This document shows positions 42,710 through 51,499 of a stretch of 64,000 nucleotides of DNA, piece after piece (position 1 is the stretch's first letter; the number at the start of each line of letters is the position of its first letter). This DNA comes from Acetobacteraceae bacterium. Lineage in GTDB: Bacteria > Pseudomonadota > Alphaproteobacteria > Acetobacterales > Acetobacteraceae. The stretch covers positions 1-64,000 of the forward strand of contig JANXMB010000048.1 in the NCBI GenBank assembly GCA_025354865.1. The letters run 5' to 3'. The notes under the pieces are model-generated. The model saw nothing but the letters and a program-made list of their open reading frames with translations. It was not told the DNA's origin and did no database searches. Both the position numbers and the translations under genes were made by a program.

Positions 42710-43858
42710 ATGGCCGAACAGTTGATTTCCGCCGACAATCACATCGACATGACGTACTGCCCGGCCGATCTCTGGTCGGCTGCCGCACCGGCCAAATGGA
42801 AAGCCACCGCCCCGCGCACCGAACAGCGCGACGACGGGCTGCACTGGATCGTCGATGGCGACGACAAGGGCATGTGGAACGGGGTCGGCCCCGGCTTCAC
42901 CAAATACCAGAAGGGCTCGTTCGCCCATGTGGACGAAATGAAGCAGGCCGGGTTCGAGTGGAACTATTTCCCCGGCGCCCAACCCCGCCCCACCACGCCG
43001 GAATTGCGGGTCGCCGACCTCGACCGCGATGGGGTGAAGGCGGAAATCGTCTACGGTTGTCTGATGATCAACCACATGATCGCCGACAAGGCGATGCGAG
43101 GCTGGGCGGACAGCGTTTACAACGACTGGGTGGCCGATTTCGCCAAACGCGCCGATCCGAACCGGGTCTTCCCTTTGGCCATCGTGCCCAACCACGATCC
43201 GAAAGAAGCGGCGGCGGAGGTGCGGCGTTGCGCCAAAATGGGCCTGCGCGGCGGCGACATGGCGTTCAAGCACAGCGTCGTGCCGCTTTGGCACCACGAC
43301 TGGTACCCGGTCTGGGAGGCGGCGGCGGAATGCCATTTCCCGATCTCCTTCCACTCCACCGGGTCGCAATCGCCGCGTGCGCCGAACAACCCGGAGATGG
43401 AGAAAGAGTACTTCACGCAATGGCGCCTTGTGCGTTCGGCGTTGTTTCAGACCGACACGATGGAGGTGCTGGTGTCGATGCTGGCATCCGGCGCTTGCGA
43501 GAAATATCCCGATTTCAAGTTCGTGCTGGGCGAGTCCGGGGTGACATGGCTGCCGTATATCTTCGATCGGCTGGACACCGAATACTACGATCGCGCGAGC
43601 GGCCTCGGTTTCAAGATGGCGCCGAGCGACTATTTCCGCCGGCAAGGGTATGTGACGTACCAGCAGGATAAGTTCCTGGATCCGATTATTCCCTTGATCG
43701 GGGAGGATAATATCATGTGGGGGTCGGACTACCCGCACCCCGATTGCCTGTGGCCGGAATCGCACGCGGTCATCGGGCGCAATCTGGCGACCGTGTCGCC
43801 GGCCGTGCGCGCCAAGATCGTGCACGATAATTGTGCCAGGCTTTACAATATTCAGTGA
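42710..43858 (+). CDS. Amidohydrolase-2 family metal-dependent hydrolase
   Basis: This 382-residue protein of the ACMSD-like amidohydrolase clan has the metal-binding ISADNHIDMTY near the N-terminus, ISFHSTGSQSP mid-way, the strand-loop FVLGESGVTWLPYIFDRLD and the late GSDYPHPDCLWPES, whose Asp is the usual base. Members hydrolyse or decarboxylate aromatic acids and related compounds. AGGAG precedes the ATG, and a longer open frame upstream has no conserved start. A cupin gene follows after 11 bases, suggesting a two-gene catabolic unit. The substrate is unknown. Confidence 0.87.
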   Translation: MAEQLISADNHIDMTYCPADLWSAAAPAKWKATAPRTEQRDDGLHWIVDGDDKGMWNGVGPGFTKYQKGSFAHVDEMKQAGFEWNYFPGAQPRPTTPELRVADLDRDGVKAEIVYGCLMINHMIADKAMRGWADSVYNDWVADFAKRADPNRVFPLAIVPNHDPKEAAAEVRRCAKMGLRGGDMAFKHSVVPLWHHDWYPVWEAAAECHFPISFHSTGSQSPRAPNNPEMEKEYFTQWRLVRSALFQTDTMEVLVSMLASGACEKYPDFKFVLGESGVTWLPYIFDRLDTEYYDRASGLGFKMAPSDYFRRQGYVTYQQDKFLDPIIPLIGEDNIMWGSDYPHPDCLWPESHAVIGRNLATVSPAVRAKIVHDNCARLYNIQ

Positions 43859-43869
43859 AAGACCGACCC

Positions 43870-44427
43870 ATGACCTTGCCGCTGCTGGATCACGAACTCG
43901 CGCAGGACGAAATCGACTGGATGCGCGACGTCTACGCCGCGTTCGATGCGGCCCGCGCAACCCAACCGAACCCACGCGAAGCCCTGCGAGAGGTCCTGGG
44001 ACGCTCGGAATTCCAACTCGAAACGCCGATCGACCTGAGCGGCGACGGGGTCTGGCGCGGCGGGCGGAACAAGCACGGGCGCAACGTGGCCGGGGTCTTC
44101 CTGCCCCGGGTCGAACTGCACCGCCACCCGTTCAGCCGCACCGACCAATTCACGATGTATGTCGCGGGGGAGGCCGATGCCTTCTCGGTCGACGACGCCG
44201 GTGGGCCGGTGCTGACGCCGGTCACCGGCGGCGCGCACTTCCACAACGCCCCCGGCGCCCCGCACGCCTTCCTGCCGAAAGTCGGCAAACCCGTGCCGGC
44301 AGATTGGGAAATCGCGTTCATCGCCATCACGCCGCGCAATCTGAAAGAAGACACCGTCGCTGTCGCCGACGACACAAAAGCGCTCTATCGGCAGGCAACG
44401 GGCTCGGCAGCACCGACGGGGATTTGA
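43870..44427 (+). CDS. Cupin-like protein
   Basis: This 185-residue protein has a helical N-terminus (AQDEIDWMRDVYAAFDAARAT) and a cupin-type barrel with LPRVELHRHPFSRTDQFTMYV and GGAHFHNAPGAPHAFLPK, where the His residues resemble metal-binding cupin motifs. The end is short and acidic. It follows the amidohydrolase after 11 bases and is probably translated with it. Enzyme or accessory function is unclear. No family name is given. Confidence 0.65.
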   Translation: MTLPLLDHELAQDEIDWMRDVYAAFDAARATQPNPREALREVLGRSEFQLETPIDLSGDGVWRGGRNKHGRNVAGVFLPRVELHRHPFSRTDQFTMYVAGEADAFSVDDAGGPVLTPVTGGAHFHNAPGAPHAFLPKVGKPVPADWEIAFIAITPRNLKEDTVAVADDTKALYRQATGSAAPTGI

Positions 44428-44467
44428 TCCGCGCCCCGGATACCACGGCATTCTTGCAATGCGCCCG

Positions 44468-44495
44468 ATAGCCGTTCCCATATAGCCGTTCCCAT
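44468..44495. repeat. Tandem 14-base repeat upstream of hisZ
   Basis: The unit ATAGCCGTTCCCAT occurs twice head to tail, ending 32 bases before the hisZ start. It could be a regulator-binding direct repeat or a slippage product. Confidence 0.7.
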
Positions 44496-44527
44496 ATCGG
44501 CCGATTGCTGGTAGCAGACGCCACGCA

Positions 44528-45682
44528 ATGACCGACGATACCCAAACCAACCTGGCCCTCCTGCCGGCCGGCCTGCGCGACCTGTTGCCACCCGATGCCG
44601 AAACCGAGGCATCGGCGGTGGAATCGCTTATGGATGTGTTCGCCAGCCACGGATACCAGCGGGTCAAACCGCCGCTGCTGGAGTTTGAGGAGTCCCTTCT
44701 CGCCGGCTTCGGTTCGGCGGTGGCGGACCAGACGTTCCGTATCATGGACCCCGACAGCCAGCGGATGATGGGGCTGCGGGCCGATACCACGCCGCAGGTT
44801 TCCCGGATCGCCGCAACAAGGCTGGCCAAGGCGCCGCGACCGTTGCGCCTTTCCTATGCTGGCCAATGCCTGCGGGTGCGCGGCACCCAACTGGCGCCCG
44901 ATCGGCAGATCGCCCAGGCCGGTATCGAGTTGATCGGCCAGGACAGCCCGGAAGCCGACGCAGAAATCGTGCTCGTCGCGGCCGAAGCCCTCGCCGCCGT
45001 CGGCCTGACGCGGGTGAGTTTCGACCTGACGCTGCCGATGCTGACGCCGACGCTGATGGACGAAGCCGGCATTACCGGGGCCGAGGGTGCGGCGCTGGCC
45101 CGCGCGCTCGACCGCAAGGACGCCGCTGCGGTGGCCGAGCATGGCGGGGTGTTGGCACCGGTGCTGACGGAACTCCTTCTTGCTGCCGGCCCGGCCGACC
45201 GAGCACTGGCGGCGCTGACGGCGGCGCGGTTGCCGAATGGGGCCGGGGCGCTCGCGGCTCGTCTGGCCGCTGTCGTCGCCGCGATTCGCGCTCGGACGCC
45301 GACCCTGCGGCTGACCATCGATCCCGTGGAATTCCGCGGCTTTCGCTACGAAACCGGTGTTTCGGTTACGATCTATGCGCCCGGCAAGCACGAAGAACTC
45401 GGGCGCGGCGGGCGATATGGCGGCGGGGAAACCGAACCCGGCACCGGCCTGACGCTGTTCCCCGACGCCGTGCTGCGATCCGCGCCGAAGCGGGAAGCGC
45501 GACTGCGGGTGTATGTTCCGCATACCGCTCAACCGGCCGACGCTGCCGCCATCCGCGCACAAGGCTTCGCCACGGTGGCCGCGCTGACCGCCGCTTCCGA
45601 CGAACGGGCCGAGGCACACCGCCTCGGCTGCACTTACATCCTGGTCGGCGCTTCCGCCGTTCCACTCACCACCGAGGTCTGA
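44528..45682 (+). CDS. hisZ: ATP phosphoribosyltransferase regulatory subunit HisZ
   Basis: This 384-residue HisRS-like protein forms the regulatory part of short-form HisG, the first enzyme of histidine synthesis. [30 protein letters not shown] (like motif 2 of class II synthetases) and [23 protein letters not shown] mark HisZ. It lacks the tRNA-binding C-terminal domain. PurA starts five bases after its stop, so histidine and purine genes share a transcript, which fits their common use of ATP and PRPP-derived AICAR. hisG is not in the window. Confidence 0.92.
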   Translation: MTDDTQTNLALLPAGLRDLLPPDAETEASAVESLMDVFASHGYQRVKPPLLEFEESLLAGFGSAVADQTFRIMDPDSQRMMGLRADTTPQVSRIAATRLAKAPRPLRLSYAGQCLRVRGTQLAPDRQIAQAGIELIGQDSPEADAEIVLVAAEALAAVGLTRVSFDLTLPMLTPTLMDEAGITGAEGAALARALDRKDAAAVAEHGGVLAPVLTELLLAAGPADRALAALTAARLPNGAGALAARLAAVVAAIRARTPTLRLTIDPVEFRGFRYETGVSVTIYAPGKHEELGRGGRYGGGETEPGTGLTLFPDAVLRSAPKREARLRVYVPHTAQPADAAAIRAQGFATVAALTAASDERAEAHRLGCTYILVGASAVPLTTEV

Positions 45683-45687
45683 ATCCA

Positions 45688-46977
45688 ATGGCCAATGTCG
45701 CCGTTATCGGCGCCCAATGGGGCGACGAGGGCAAGGGGAAGGTCGTCGATTGGCTTGCAAGCCGCGCCGACGTCGTCGTTCGCTATCAAGGCGGCCATAA
45801 CGCCGGGCATACGTTGGTCGTCGGGAACGAGACATATAAGCTCTCGTTGCTGCCCTCCGGCCTCGTGCGCGGAAAATTGTGTGTGATCGGCAACGGCGTC
45901 GTCATCGACCCCGAAGCGCTGCTGGCGGAAATCGCGCGGGTGCGGGCGCAGGGGCTTTCGGTCTCGCCGGACACGCTGCGCATCGCCGACAACGCCGTGC
46001 TCATCCTGCCGATGCACGGCGCTTTGGATCGGGCTCGGGAAGAAGCCCGCGGCGATCGCAAGATCGGCACCACCGGCCGTGGCATCGGCCCGGCTTACGA
46101 GGACAAGGTTGCCCGCCGCGCCATTCGCGTCTGCGATCTGGCCGAGCCGGAAACCCTGGATGCCAAGCTCGACGAGTTGCTGCGCCACCACAACACGTTG
46201 CTCGCCAGCCTCGGCGCCCCGACCTTCGACAAGCAAACCGTCCTCGCTCGGCTGCTCGCCCTGGCGCCCGAGATCCTGCCGTATGTCGAACCGGTTTGGG
46301 AACGGCTCGACACCTTGCGGCAGGCCGGCAAGCGCATCCTGTTCGAAGGCGCCCAGGCGGTGATGCTGGACGTCGATCACGGCACCTACCCCTATGTCAC
46401 CTCGTCCAACACCGTCGCCGCCACCGCAGCTTCCGGTGCGGGGGTCGGGCCGCATAGCGTCGGATTCGTGCTGGGTATCGCGAAAGCCTACGCCACCCGC
46501 GTGGGATCGGGCCCCTTCCCGTCGGAGTTGCATGACGACATCGGCAAAGGGCTGGGCGAACGCGGGCACGAATTCGGCACCGTCACCGGGCGCCCCCGCC
46601 GCTGCGGCTGGTTCGATGCGGCGATGGTGCGTCAGGCGATCAAAGTCAGCGGCATCCAGGGGCTGGTGGTGACCAAGCTCGACGTGCTCGACGGCCTGAA
46701 AGAACTGAAACTCTGCACCGGCTATCGCATCGGCGATAAGGTCGTGAAGCATCTGCCGGCCGGCATGGCGGCGCAGGCGGCGGCCGAACCGATCTTCGAG
46801 ACGATGGCGGGGTGGACCACCTCCTCCCGCAGTATGCGGACCTGGGCCGAGCTGCCGCCGGCCGCGATCGCCTATTTGCGTCGGATCGAAGAACTGGTGG
46901 AAGCGCCGATCGCGCTGGTTTCCACCAGCCCGGAACGCGACGACACCATCGTGGTGCGGGACCCCTTCGCCGACTGA
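45688..46977 (+). CDS. purA: Adenylosuccinate synthetase
   Basis: This 429-residue GTP-dependent enzyme joins IMP and aspartate on the way to AMP. The N-terminal [18 protein letters not shown] is the nucleotide loop, [12 protein letters not shown] the IMP site, [16 protein letters not shown] the next conserved loop, and [20 protein letters not shown] the hallmark of the family. It starts five bases after hisZ and has the normal length. Hairpins after its stop probably end the transcript. Confidence 0.97.
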   Translation: MANVAVIGAQWGDEGKGKVVDWLASRADVVVRYQGGHNAGHTLVVGNETYKLSLLPSGLVRGKLCVIGNGVVIDPEALLAEIARVRAQGLSVSPDTLRIADNAVLILPMHGALDRAREEARGDRKIGTTGRGIGPAYEDKVARRAIRVCDLAEPETLDAKLDELLRHHNTLLASLGAPTFDKQTVLARLLALAPEILPYVEPVWERLDTLRQAGKRILFEGAQAVMLDVDHGTYPYVTSSNTVAATAASGAGVGPHSVGFVLGIAKAYATRVGSGPFPSELHDDIGKGLGERGHEFGTVTGRPRRCGWFDAAMVRQAIKVSGIQGLVVTKLDVLDGLKELKLCTGYRIGDKVVKHLPAGMAAQAAAEPIFETMAGWTTSSRSMRTWAELPPAAIAYLRRIEELVEAPIALVSTSPERDDTIVVRDPFAD

Positions 46978-46983
46978 TACCGG

Positions 46984-47050
46984 TCGGCCGAACGGCCGAA
47001 CGATATGCGCGCAGGGTTGGCGCGGCGAATGCGAGGCAACCCGCATTCGC
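46984..47050 (+). terminator. Hairpins downstream of purA, candidate terminator region
   Basis: TCGGCCG/CGGCCGA (46984-46999, 2-base loop) and GCGAATGCG/CGCATTCGC (47025-47050, 8-base loop) are perfect stems without a T-tract. The 136 bases up to the next start hold no gene. The run CTGATACCGGT just at the stop recurs after the membrane protein gene at 51348. Confidence 0.45.
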
Positions 47051-47113
47051 TGTTGCAAACCATCGACACACCGGCTTATCTCGCTGCAATGAAAAAAAGC
47101 GGGGAGGCCGTGT

Positions 47114-48829
47114 ATGTCCTACACGAACCTAACAATAATATTGTGCCTGGTCTTGGACGGACTGGGCATACTTCTGCTCGACTTCGATTTCGATTCCACA
47201 TCCCGGCCATCCGCCGCATGGGTGTCTCTATCGACATGCGCGGCGTGCGCCATCGGGGGAACGCGCCATGAAACCGAGCAGCTCTTCCAATACGGCCGAC
47301 AGATGCACGACGCCGGGCAGTTGGCGGATGCCGAACGGGTGTTTCGCGACGTGCTCGCGGCGGATGCCGAGCATGCCGAGAGTTGGCATCGCCTGGGCGT
47401 CATCGCGTTGCAAACCGGGCGGATGCAGGAGGCACTGGCATCGTTCGATCGGGCCATCCGCCGCAAACGCCTGAACGCGATTTTCCACGTCCATCGCGCG
47501 CATGCTTTGTCGGCGCTAGGTCGTTCCTTGGATGCACTGGAATCGGCGCGCCAGGCATTGCGCCTGAAACCGCAAATGCCGGAGGCGTTGTTCGTCCTCG
47601 GCCACGCCCTCTACGACCTCAATCGCCCGATCGAGGCAGTTGCTGCCTATCGGGAGGCGTTGCGCCGCGATCCAAGGCTGCCCGATCTCCGCAATGCGCT
47701 GGCGCTCGCTTTATGGGATACGAACCGCCATGCCGAGGCGATCGCAATGCTGCGGGAGGTCGCGCGCCACGATCCCGCCGATCTCGCAACCCGGCAAAAC
47801 CTTGTCGGGATGTTGAAAGACACCGGCATGCTGACCGAGGCCGAGACCCTGGCCCGCGAAATCCTGCTCCGGCGGCCGGACGATGCGGTTAGTCATTTCA
47901 ATCTCGCACTGACCTTGTTTCTGGCGGAGCGGTTCGACGAGGCCTGGCCGGAATGGGCCTGGCGGTTCCAGGCAGACCCGGCGATCACGATGCCCTACGG
48001 CGACCCGGAATGGCGCGGGGAGCCGTCGTCCGGCCGCACCCTGCTGGTGCATGCGGAACAGGGCATGGGCGATGCGATCCAGTTCTGCCGCTACCTCGAT
48101 CGCATACCGGCGGGCACCGAGGTCGTGCTGCAAGTGCATCGCCCCCTGGTGCGTCTGCTGTCGCATTGCCCGAATGTTGCCCGCACCATCGCCCTGGACG
48201 ACCCCACCCCGCACTACGACCTGCGGGTACCGATCATGAGCCTGCCGCTGGCGCTGGGCGCCACCCATTCGGACGATGGAACGATGGCGAGCCCCTATAT
48301 CGTCCCCTCCCTCGATCGCGCCGAACACTGGCGCGCGCTGCTGCCGGATGGGCGGCAACCCCGCGTGGGCCTGGTCTGGGCCGGCAATCCCGAACGCACC
48401 CGTATGGACCGTCGCCGGTCGGTGCCGCTGGCGCAGTTTGCGCCGCTGTTGGCGGTGCCCGGGGTATCGTTCGTGTCCCTGCAGAAGGGCAACGCGGCGA
48501 GGGACCTGACCACCGTGCCGTTCGGGGGCGCGATCCACGATCCGACCGAGGCCCTGCACGACTTCGCCGATACCGCCGCCCTGATCGCGGAACTGGATCT
48601 GGTGATCGCGTCGGATACGGCGGTGGCCCATCTGGCCGGGGCGATGGGCAAGCCGATCTGGCTGCTGAACCGGGCCGATACCTGCTGGCGCTGGGGCCTC
48701 GGGCGGACCGACAGTGTCTGGTATCCGGCCATGCGTCAGTTCCGACAGGATACGGCGGGGGATTGGTCCAGCGCGATCGGGCGGGCCGCCGAGGCGTTGC
48801 CGGGCTTCGTGGCAGGGCACGCGGGTTGA
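47114..48829 (+). CDS. TPR protein with glycosyltransferase-like C-terminal domain (paralogue of 25110)
   Basis: This 571-residue protein has six to seven TPRs (such as AESWHRLGVIALQTGRMQEA) and the same C-terminal nucleotide-sugar-binding-type domain as the protein at 25110: LLVHAEQGMGDAIQFCRYL, RVGLVWAGN and LVIASDTAVAHLAGAMGKPIWLL. The ATG at 47114 has GGGGAGG six bases before it and gives a hydrophobic N-terminal segment (TIILCLVLDGLGILLL) before the first repeat; the first TPR begins near residue 54. If the segment is real it would anchor the protein in the inner membrane. Function is unknown; polysaccharide or protein glycosylation is possible. Confidence 0.78.
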   Translation: MSYTNLTIILCLVLDGLGILLLDFDFDSTSRPSAAWVSLSTCAACAIGGTRHETEQLFQYGRQMHDAGQLADAERVFRDVLAADAEHAESWHRLGVIALQTGRMQEALASFDRAIRRKRLNAIFHVHRAHALSALGRSLDALESARQALRLKPQMPEALFVLGHALYDLNRPIEAVAAYREALRRDPRLPDLRNALALALWDTNRHAEAIAMLREVARHDPADLATRQNLVGMLKDTGMLTEAETLAREILLRRPDDAVSHFNLALTLFLAERFDEAWPEWAWRFQADPAITMPYGDPEWRGEPSSGRTLLVHAEQGMGDAIQFCRYLDRIPAGTEVVLQVHRPLVRLLSHCPNVARTIALDDPTPHYDLRVPIMSLPLALGATHSDDGTMASPYIVPSLDRAEHWRALLPDGRQPRVGLVWAGNPERTRMDRRRSVPLAQFAPLLAVPGVSFVSLQKGNAARDLTTVPFGGAIHDPTEALHDFADTAALIAELDLVIASDTAVAHLAGAMGKPIWLLNRADTCWRWGLGRTDSVWYPAMRQFRQDTAGDWSSAIGRAAEALPGFVAGHAG

Positions 48830-48876
48830 CGATTCCGCGTAGCGCCCCGCCCCCCAACCAACAAATCCGCGCGGCG

Positions 48877-48891
48877 TTAACCATGCGTTAA
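48877..48891. promoter_or_regulatory. CtrA-type binding site upstream of the pseudokinase gene
   Basis: TTAA (48877-48880), seven bases, TTAA (48888-48891) fits the full CtrA consensus TTAA-N7-TTAA. It lies 43 bases before the start codon, in an otherwise GC-rich gap of 105 bases, where CtrA would overlap or sit at a promoter. Confidence 0.6.
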
Positions 48892-48934
48892 CCTTTTCGC
48901 GTCACACTGCGCGTGTCTTTCCAGCGCGGCCCCG

Positions 48935-50905
48935 ATGCAAACCCAACCCGATTCGTCCCACGCCCCGATCGCCGGGCGCTTCACCGTCGATATCGCGCGT
49001 CCCCTCCAAGGGGCCGGAGGCGGTCTGCCCGCTTTTGCTGCCACCGACCTGCGAACCGGGCGCCGCGACCTGATGGCCGTTGCCGTCGGGCGGTCCGAAC
49101 CGGCGCGGGCCAACGTCCTTCGCGATTTGAACGACCCAATCGACAACCTGCTCGTCCCGCTCGGCGTCGGGTCCGGTCCCGGTGCCGACGGCGCGCAAGC
49201 CTATTACGTCGTTTGCCCCGCACCCGCCGGCACCGCGCTCGGCCTTGCCACCAAGCCCTGGACCGAGGCAGCGTTGATCGCCCAGGTCCTGCGTCCGGCC
49301 GCCATGGTCCTGCGGCAGTTGGAAACGCGACGCCTCACCCATCGCGCCATCAGGCCGAACAATGTCTTCCTGCCGGAGGCCGGGCAGCCGGTCGTTTTCG
49401 GATGCGCCTGGGCCGCGCCGCCAGCCCTGCACCAACCGCCCGCGTACGAGCCATTTTACAGCCTGATGTGCCACCCGGCGGCGCGCGGCGACGGGTCGAT
49501 CGCCGACGATGTTTATGCCCTGGGATGCCTGCTGATCGCGCTGGCGACCGGCACTGCGCCGCTCGCGGGGCTCGACGATGCGGCCGTGTTGCGGCGGAAA
49601 CTCGAACTCGGCAGCTTCGTCGTGATCGTCGGCGATGCCCGCCTGCCGTCGATGATCGCCGACCTCGCGCGCGGCATGTTGGCCGAGGATCCGGACCACC
49701 GGCCAACCCCGTCGATGCTGCTCGATCCCGCATCGGCCCGAGGCCGACGAGTCGCCGCCCGCCCGCCCCGCCGCGCCCCGCGCCCGCTATCGGTCGGGGC
49801 AACCACGGCCTGGGATGCGCGCACGCTGGCCTATGCGATCGGCAAGGAACCAGAGGACGGCGTGCGGGCGATCCGGGATGGCAGCGTTGGGAACTGGCTC
49901 CGCCGAGGCTTGGGCGATGCCGCCCTTTGCGCGCGCGCCGACGAGTTGGTGCGGCAGCGCGCGAGCGAAACCCAGGATGATGAGGCGCGCGCCGATGCTG
50001 TGCTCGCGATGCGCATCATTGCCACACTGGAACCGCTCGCGCCCTTGTATTGGCGCGGGGTGGCGCTTTGGCCGGACGGGCTGGGGCCCGCGCTGGCGGC
50101 CGCACGTGCCGGGGATTCCGTCCTGCAGGAGCGACTCGCGGATGTGATCGCGATCGAGGCCCCGAGCACCTGGGCGGCTGTGCGCGCCGAACGATGCGAT
50201 GCCCTGGCGCTGCGGACGACAGCTCGGGCAAATCAGGCGTTGCTGCGCATTCGCCCGCCGGCGGGCGGGATCGCCCGGCTGACCTACACGCTCAATCCAT
50301 TGCTGCCTTGCGGCGGCGCAATCGGGGCCGCGCATTGGGTCACGAGCCTCGATGCGCTCGCACCCGCCATGGAAACCACGATGCAGGGCGGCGGGCATCC
50401 ATTCGATTCCGACCTCGTGTCGTTCCTGGTCGCCCGCGTGTCCCGCGATCTGGAGATGGAGGTCAACGCCCTCGCCGCGCATCACGGTGCGGCCTTCCCG
50501 ATCATGCCCTGGCTGCGCATTCTGGCCCAGCTCCAGGTCCGATATGCGCCCCACCCCATGCCCGCCTTAGCCAATTGGGCCATCGCCCAATCGGAACCGG
50601 CCACCGCCGAATGGCAAAACCGCGACCGGCGCTCAGCTTTGCGGGAAACGCTGAAACATTTTGCGGCCGAGGGCAATTTCGCCCCGATCATCGCCGCCCT
50701 GGACGATCCGCTCGGGCTGGAACGCGACGCCGCCGGAGCGACCACTGCCCATCGCGCGCTGGCCCGGATCGACGCCGAATTGTCCGGCATCGCGCTCGGC
50801 GGGCCCGCACGCGCCGCTGTCGCCGCCCGATACGGGCAGGAAACGACAGCCGCCCTCGGCCTTACTGCGCTGGCAATTGCAATTCTGGCGACGGCGATCG
50901 GCTGA
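48935..50905 (+). CDS. Protein-kinase-like pseudokinase with C-terminal membrane segment
   Basis: This 656-residue protein has an N-terminal kinase fold (about residues 15-250) and a long unassigned C-terminal part that ends in a membrane helix (TTAALGLTALAIAILATA). The catalytic loop reads HRAIRPNN (136-143) where active kinases have HRDLKPxN: the Asp is Ala. The DFG site is VFG (154-156), and no Lys is visible in the LMAVAVGR strand that should carry the VAIK Lys. The Asn143 and the SIADDVYALGCLLIALATG helix are kept. It cannot catalyse by the usual route and is likely a sensor or scaffold. The next membrane-protein gene overlaps its stop. Confidence 0.75.
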   Translation: MQTQPDSSHAPIAGRFTVDIARPLQGAGGGLPAFAATDLRTGRRDLMAVAVGRSEPARANVLRDLNDPIDNLLVPLGVGSGPGADGAQAYYVVCPAPAGTALGLATKPWTEAALIAQVLRPAAMVLRQLETRRLTHRAIRPNNVFLPEAGQPVVFGCAWAAPPALHQPPAYEPFYSLMCHPAARGDGSIADDVYALGCLLIALATGTAPLAGLDDAAVLRRKLELGSFVVIVGDARLPSMIADLARGMLAEDPDHRPTPSMLLDPASARGRRVAARPPRRAPRPLSVGATTAWDARTLAYAIGKEPEDGVRAIRDGSVGNWLRRGLGDAALCARADELVRQRASETQDDEARADAVLAMRIIATLEPLAPLYWRGVALWPDGLGPALAAARAGDSVLQERLADVIAIEAPSTWAAVRAERCDALALRTTARANQALLRIRPPAGGIARLTYTLNPLLPCGGAIGAAHWVTSLDALAPAMETTMQGGGHPFDSDLVSFLVARVSRDLEMEVNALAAHHGAAFPIMPWLRILAQLQVRYAPHPMPALANWAIAQSEPATAEWQNRDRRSALRETLKHFAAEGNFAPIIAALDDPLGLERDAAGATTAHRALARIDAELSGIALGGPARAAVAARYGQETTAALGLTALAIAILATAIG

Positions 50906-51348
50906 TGGCACGCGAGGCATCGCCCCCGAAGGAAAAGGGCCGCAGCATCGTTTGGATACAGGGGCTGGCGTGCGGCGCCTGCATCGCGATCGCCCCGGCC
51001 GCTTCGACGTTGCTCGCGGTGTTACTGGCGCCAGCGCTTGCGATCCTGCTTGTCGATCGCGCGCCGGGACGGGCGGTGGCCCGAGCGGTATTGCTGTGCG
51101 GGGCGGCGCCCTGCGTCGGGCCGTTGGTGACGTTATGGCAATCCGGTCGCGGCGCGGGTTTCGCGCTGATCGCCGATCCCTCGGTGCTAGGGCCAGCCTG
51201 GGCAGCTTGTGCTGGCGGTTGGTTGTTGTCGCAACTGCTGCCGATCGGCATTCGCGGCATTCTGGAGGCCACGAGCCTCGCGCAGGCCGCCCGCTTGCGC
51301 ACCGAGCGGGAGAGATTGGTGAAAGACTGGGGGCTGGAGGAAAACTGA
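50905..51348 (+). CDS. Small membrane protein, co-translated with the pseudokinase
   Basis: This 147-residue protein has three to four hydrophobic segments (GLACGACIAIAPAASTLLAVLLAPALAILL, AVLLCGAAPCVGPLVTLW, WAACAGGWLLSQLLPIGI) and a charged C-terminal helix (ARLRTERERLVKDWGLEE). The start is the TGATG overlap with the pseudokinase stop, which implies a fixed ratio and a joint function at the inner membrane. No family recognised. It converges with rpoH. Confidence 0.72.
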   Translation: MAREASPPKEKGRSIVWIQGLACGACIAIAPAASTLLAVLLAPALAILLVDRAPGRAVARAVLLCGAAPCVGPLVTLWQSGRGAGFALIADPSVLGPAWAACAGGWLLSQLLPIGIRGILEATSLAQAARLRTERERLVKDWGLEEN

Positions 51349-51398
51349 TACCGGTTGGCCTCGGGGCCGACGCCATCGGCCCCGAGGTGTGTCGGTAT
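51348..51398. terminator. Strong hairpin between the membrane-protein gene and rpoH
   Basis: CCTCGGGGCCGA (51359-51370) pairs perfectly with TCGGCCCCGAGG (51376-51387), with an outer ATACCG/CGGTAT (51348-51353, 51393-51398). There is no T-tract, so it may be a transcript-end structure or processing site for the plus-strand operon. Confidence 0.6.
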
Positions 51399-51440
51399 TA
51401 GATCGCGATCCGTTCGCTCTCGCTCACGTATCGCGATCTA
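51399..51440. repeat. 42-base palindromic intergenic repeat, copy 2
   Basis: Arms TAGATCGCGAT and ATCGCGATCTA are identical to those at 10284-10325, with a slightly different loop and the same ATTGTTTGTT-like tail. It lies in the converging gap before the rpoH stop. Confidence 0.75.
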
Positions 51441-51499
51441 ACCTATTGTTTGTTCGCGCGATTCAGACCTCCGGTGATTCCACCTCCGGTCATCGCGCT

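Noticed and set aside
40190-43975. A single 1261-residue reverse-strand open frame
   Set aside because: Only its last 325 codons (from 41167) look like a real protein. The rest is antisense or out of frame to the MBOAT and amidohydrolase genes, which have clear family motifs.
44866-46977. A 703-residue plus-strand frame
   Set aside because: It fuses an out-of-frame stretch of hisZ with purA. The PurA start at 45688 has the family N-terminus.
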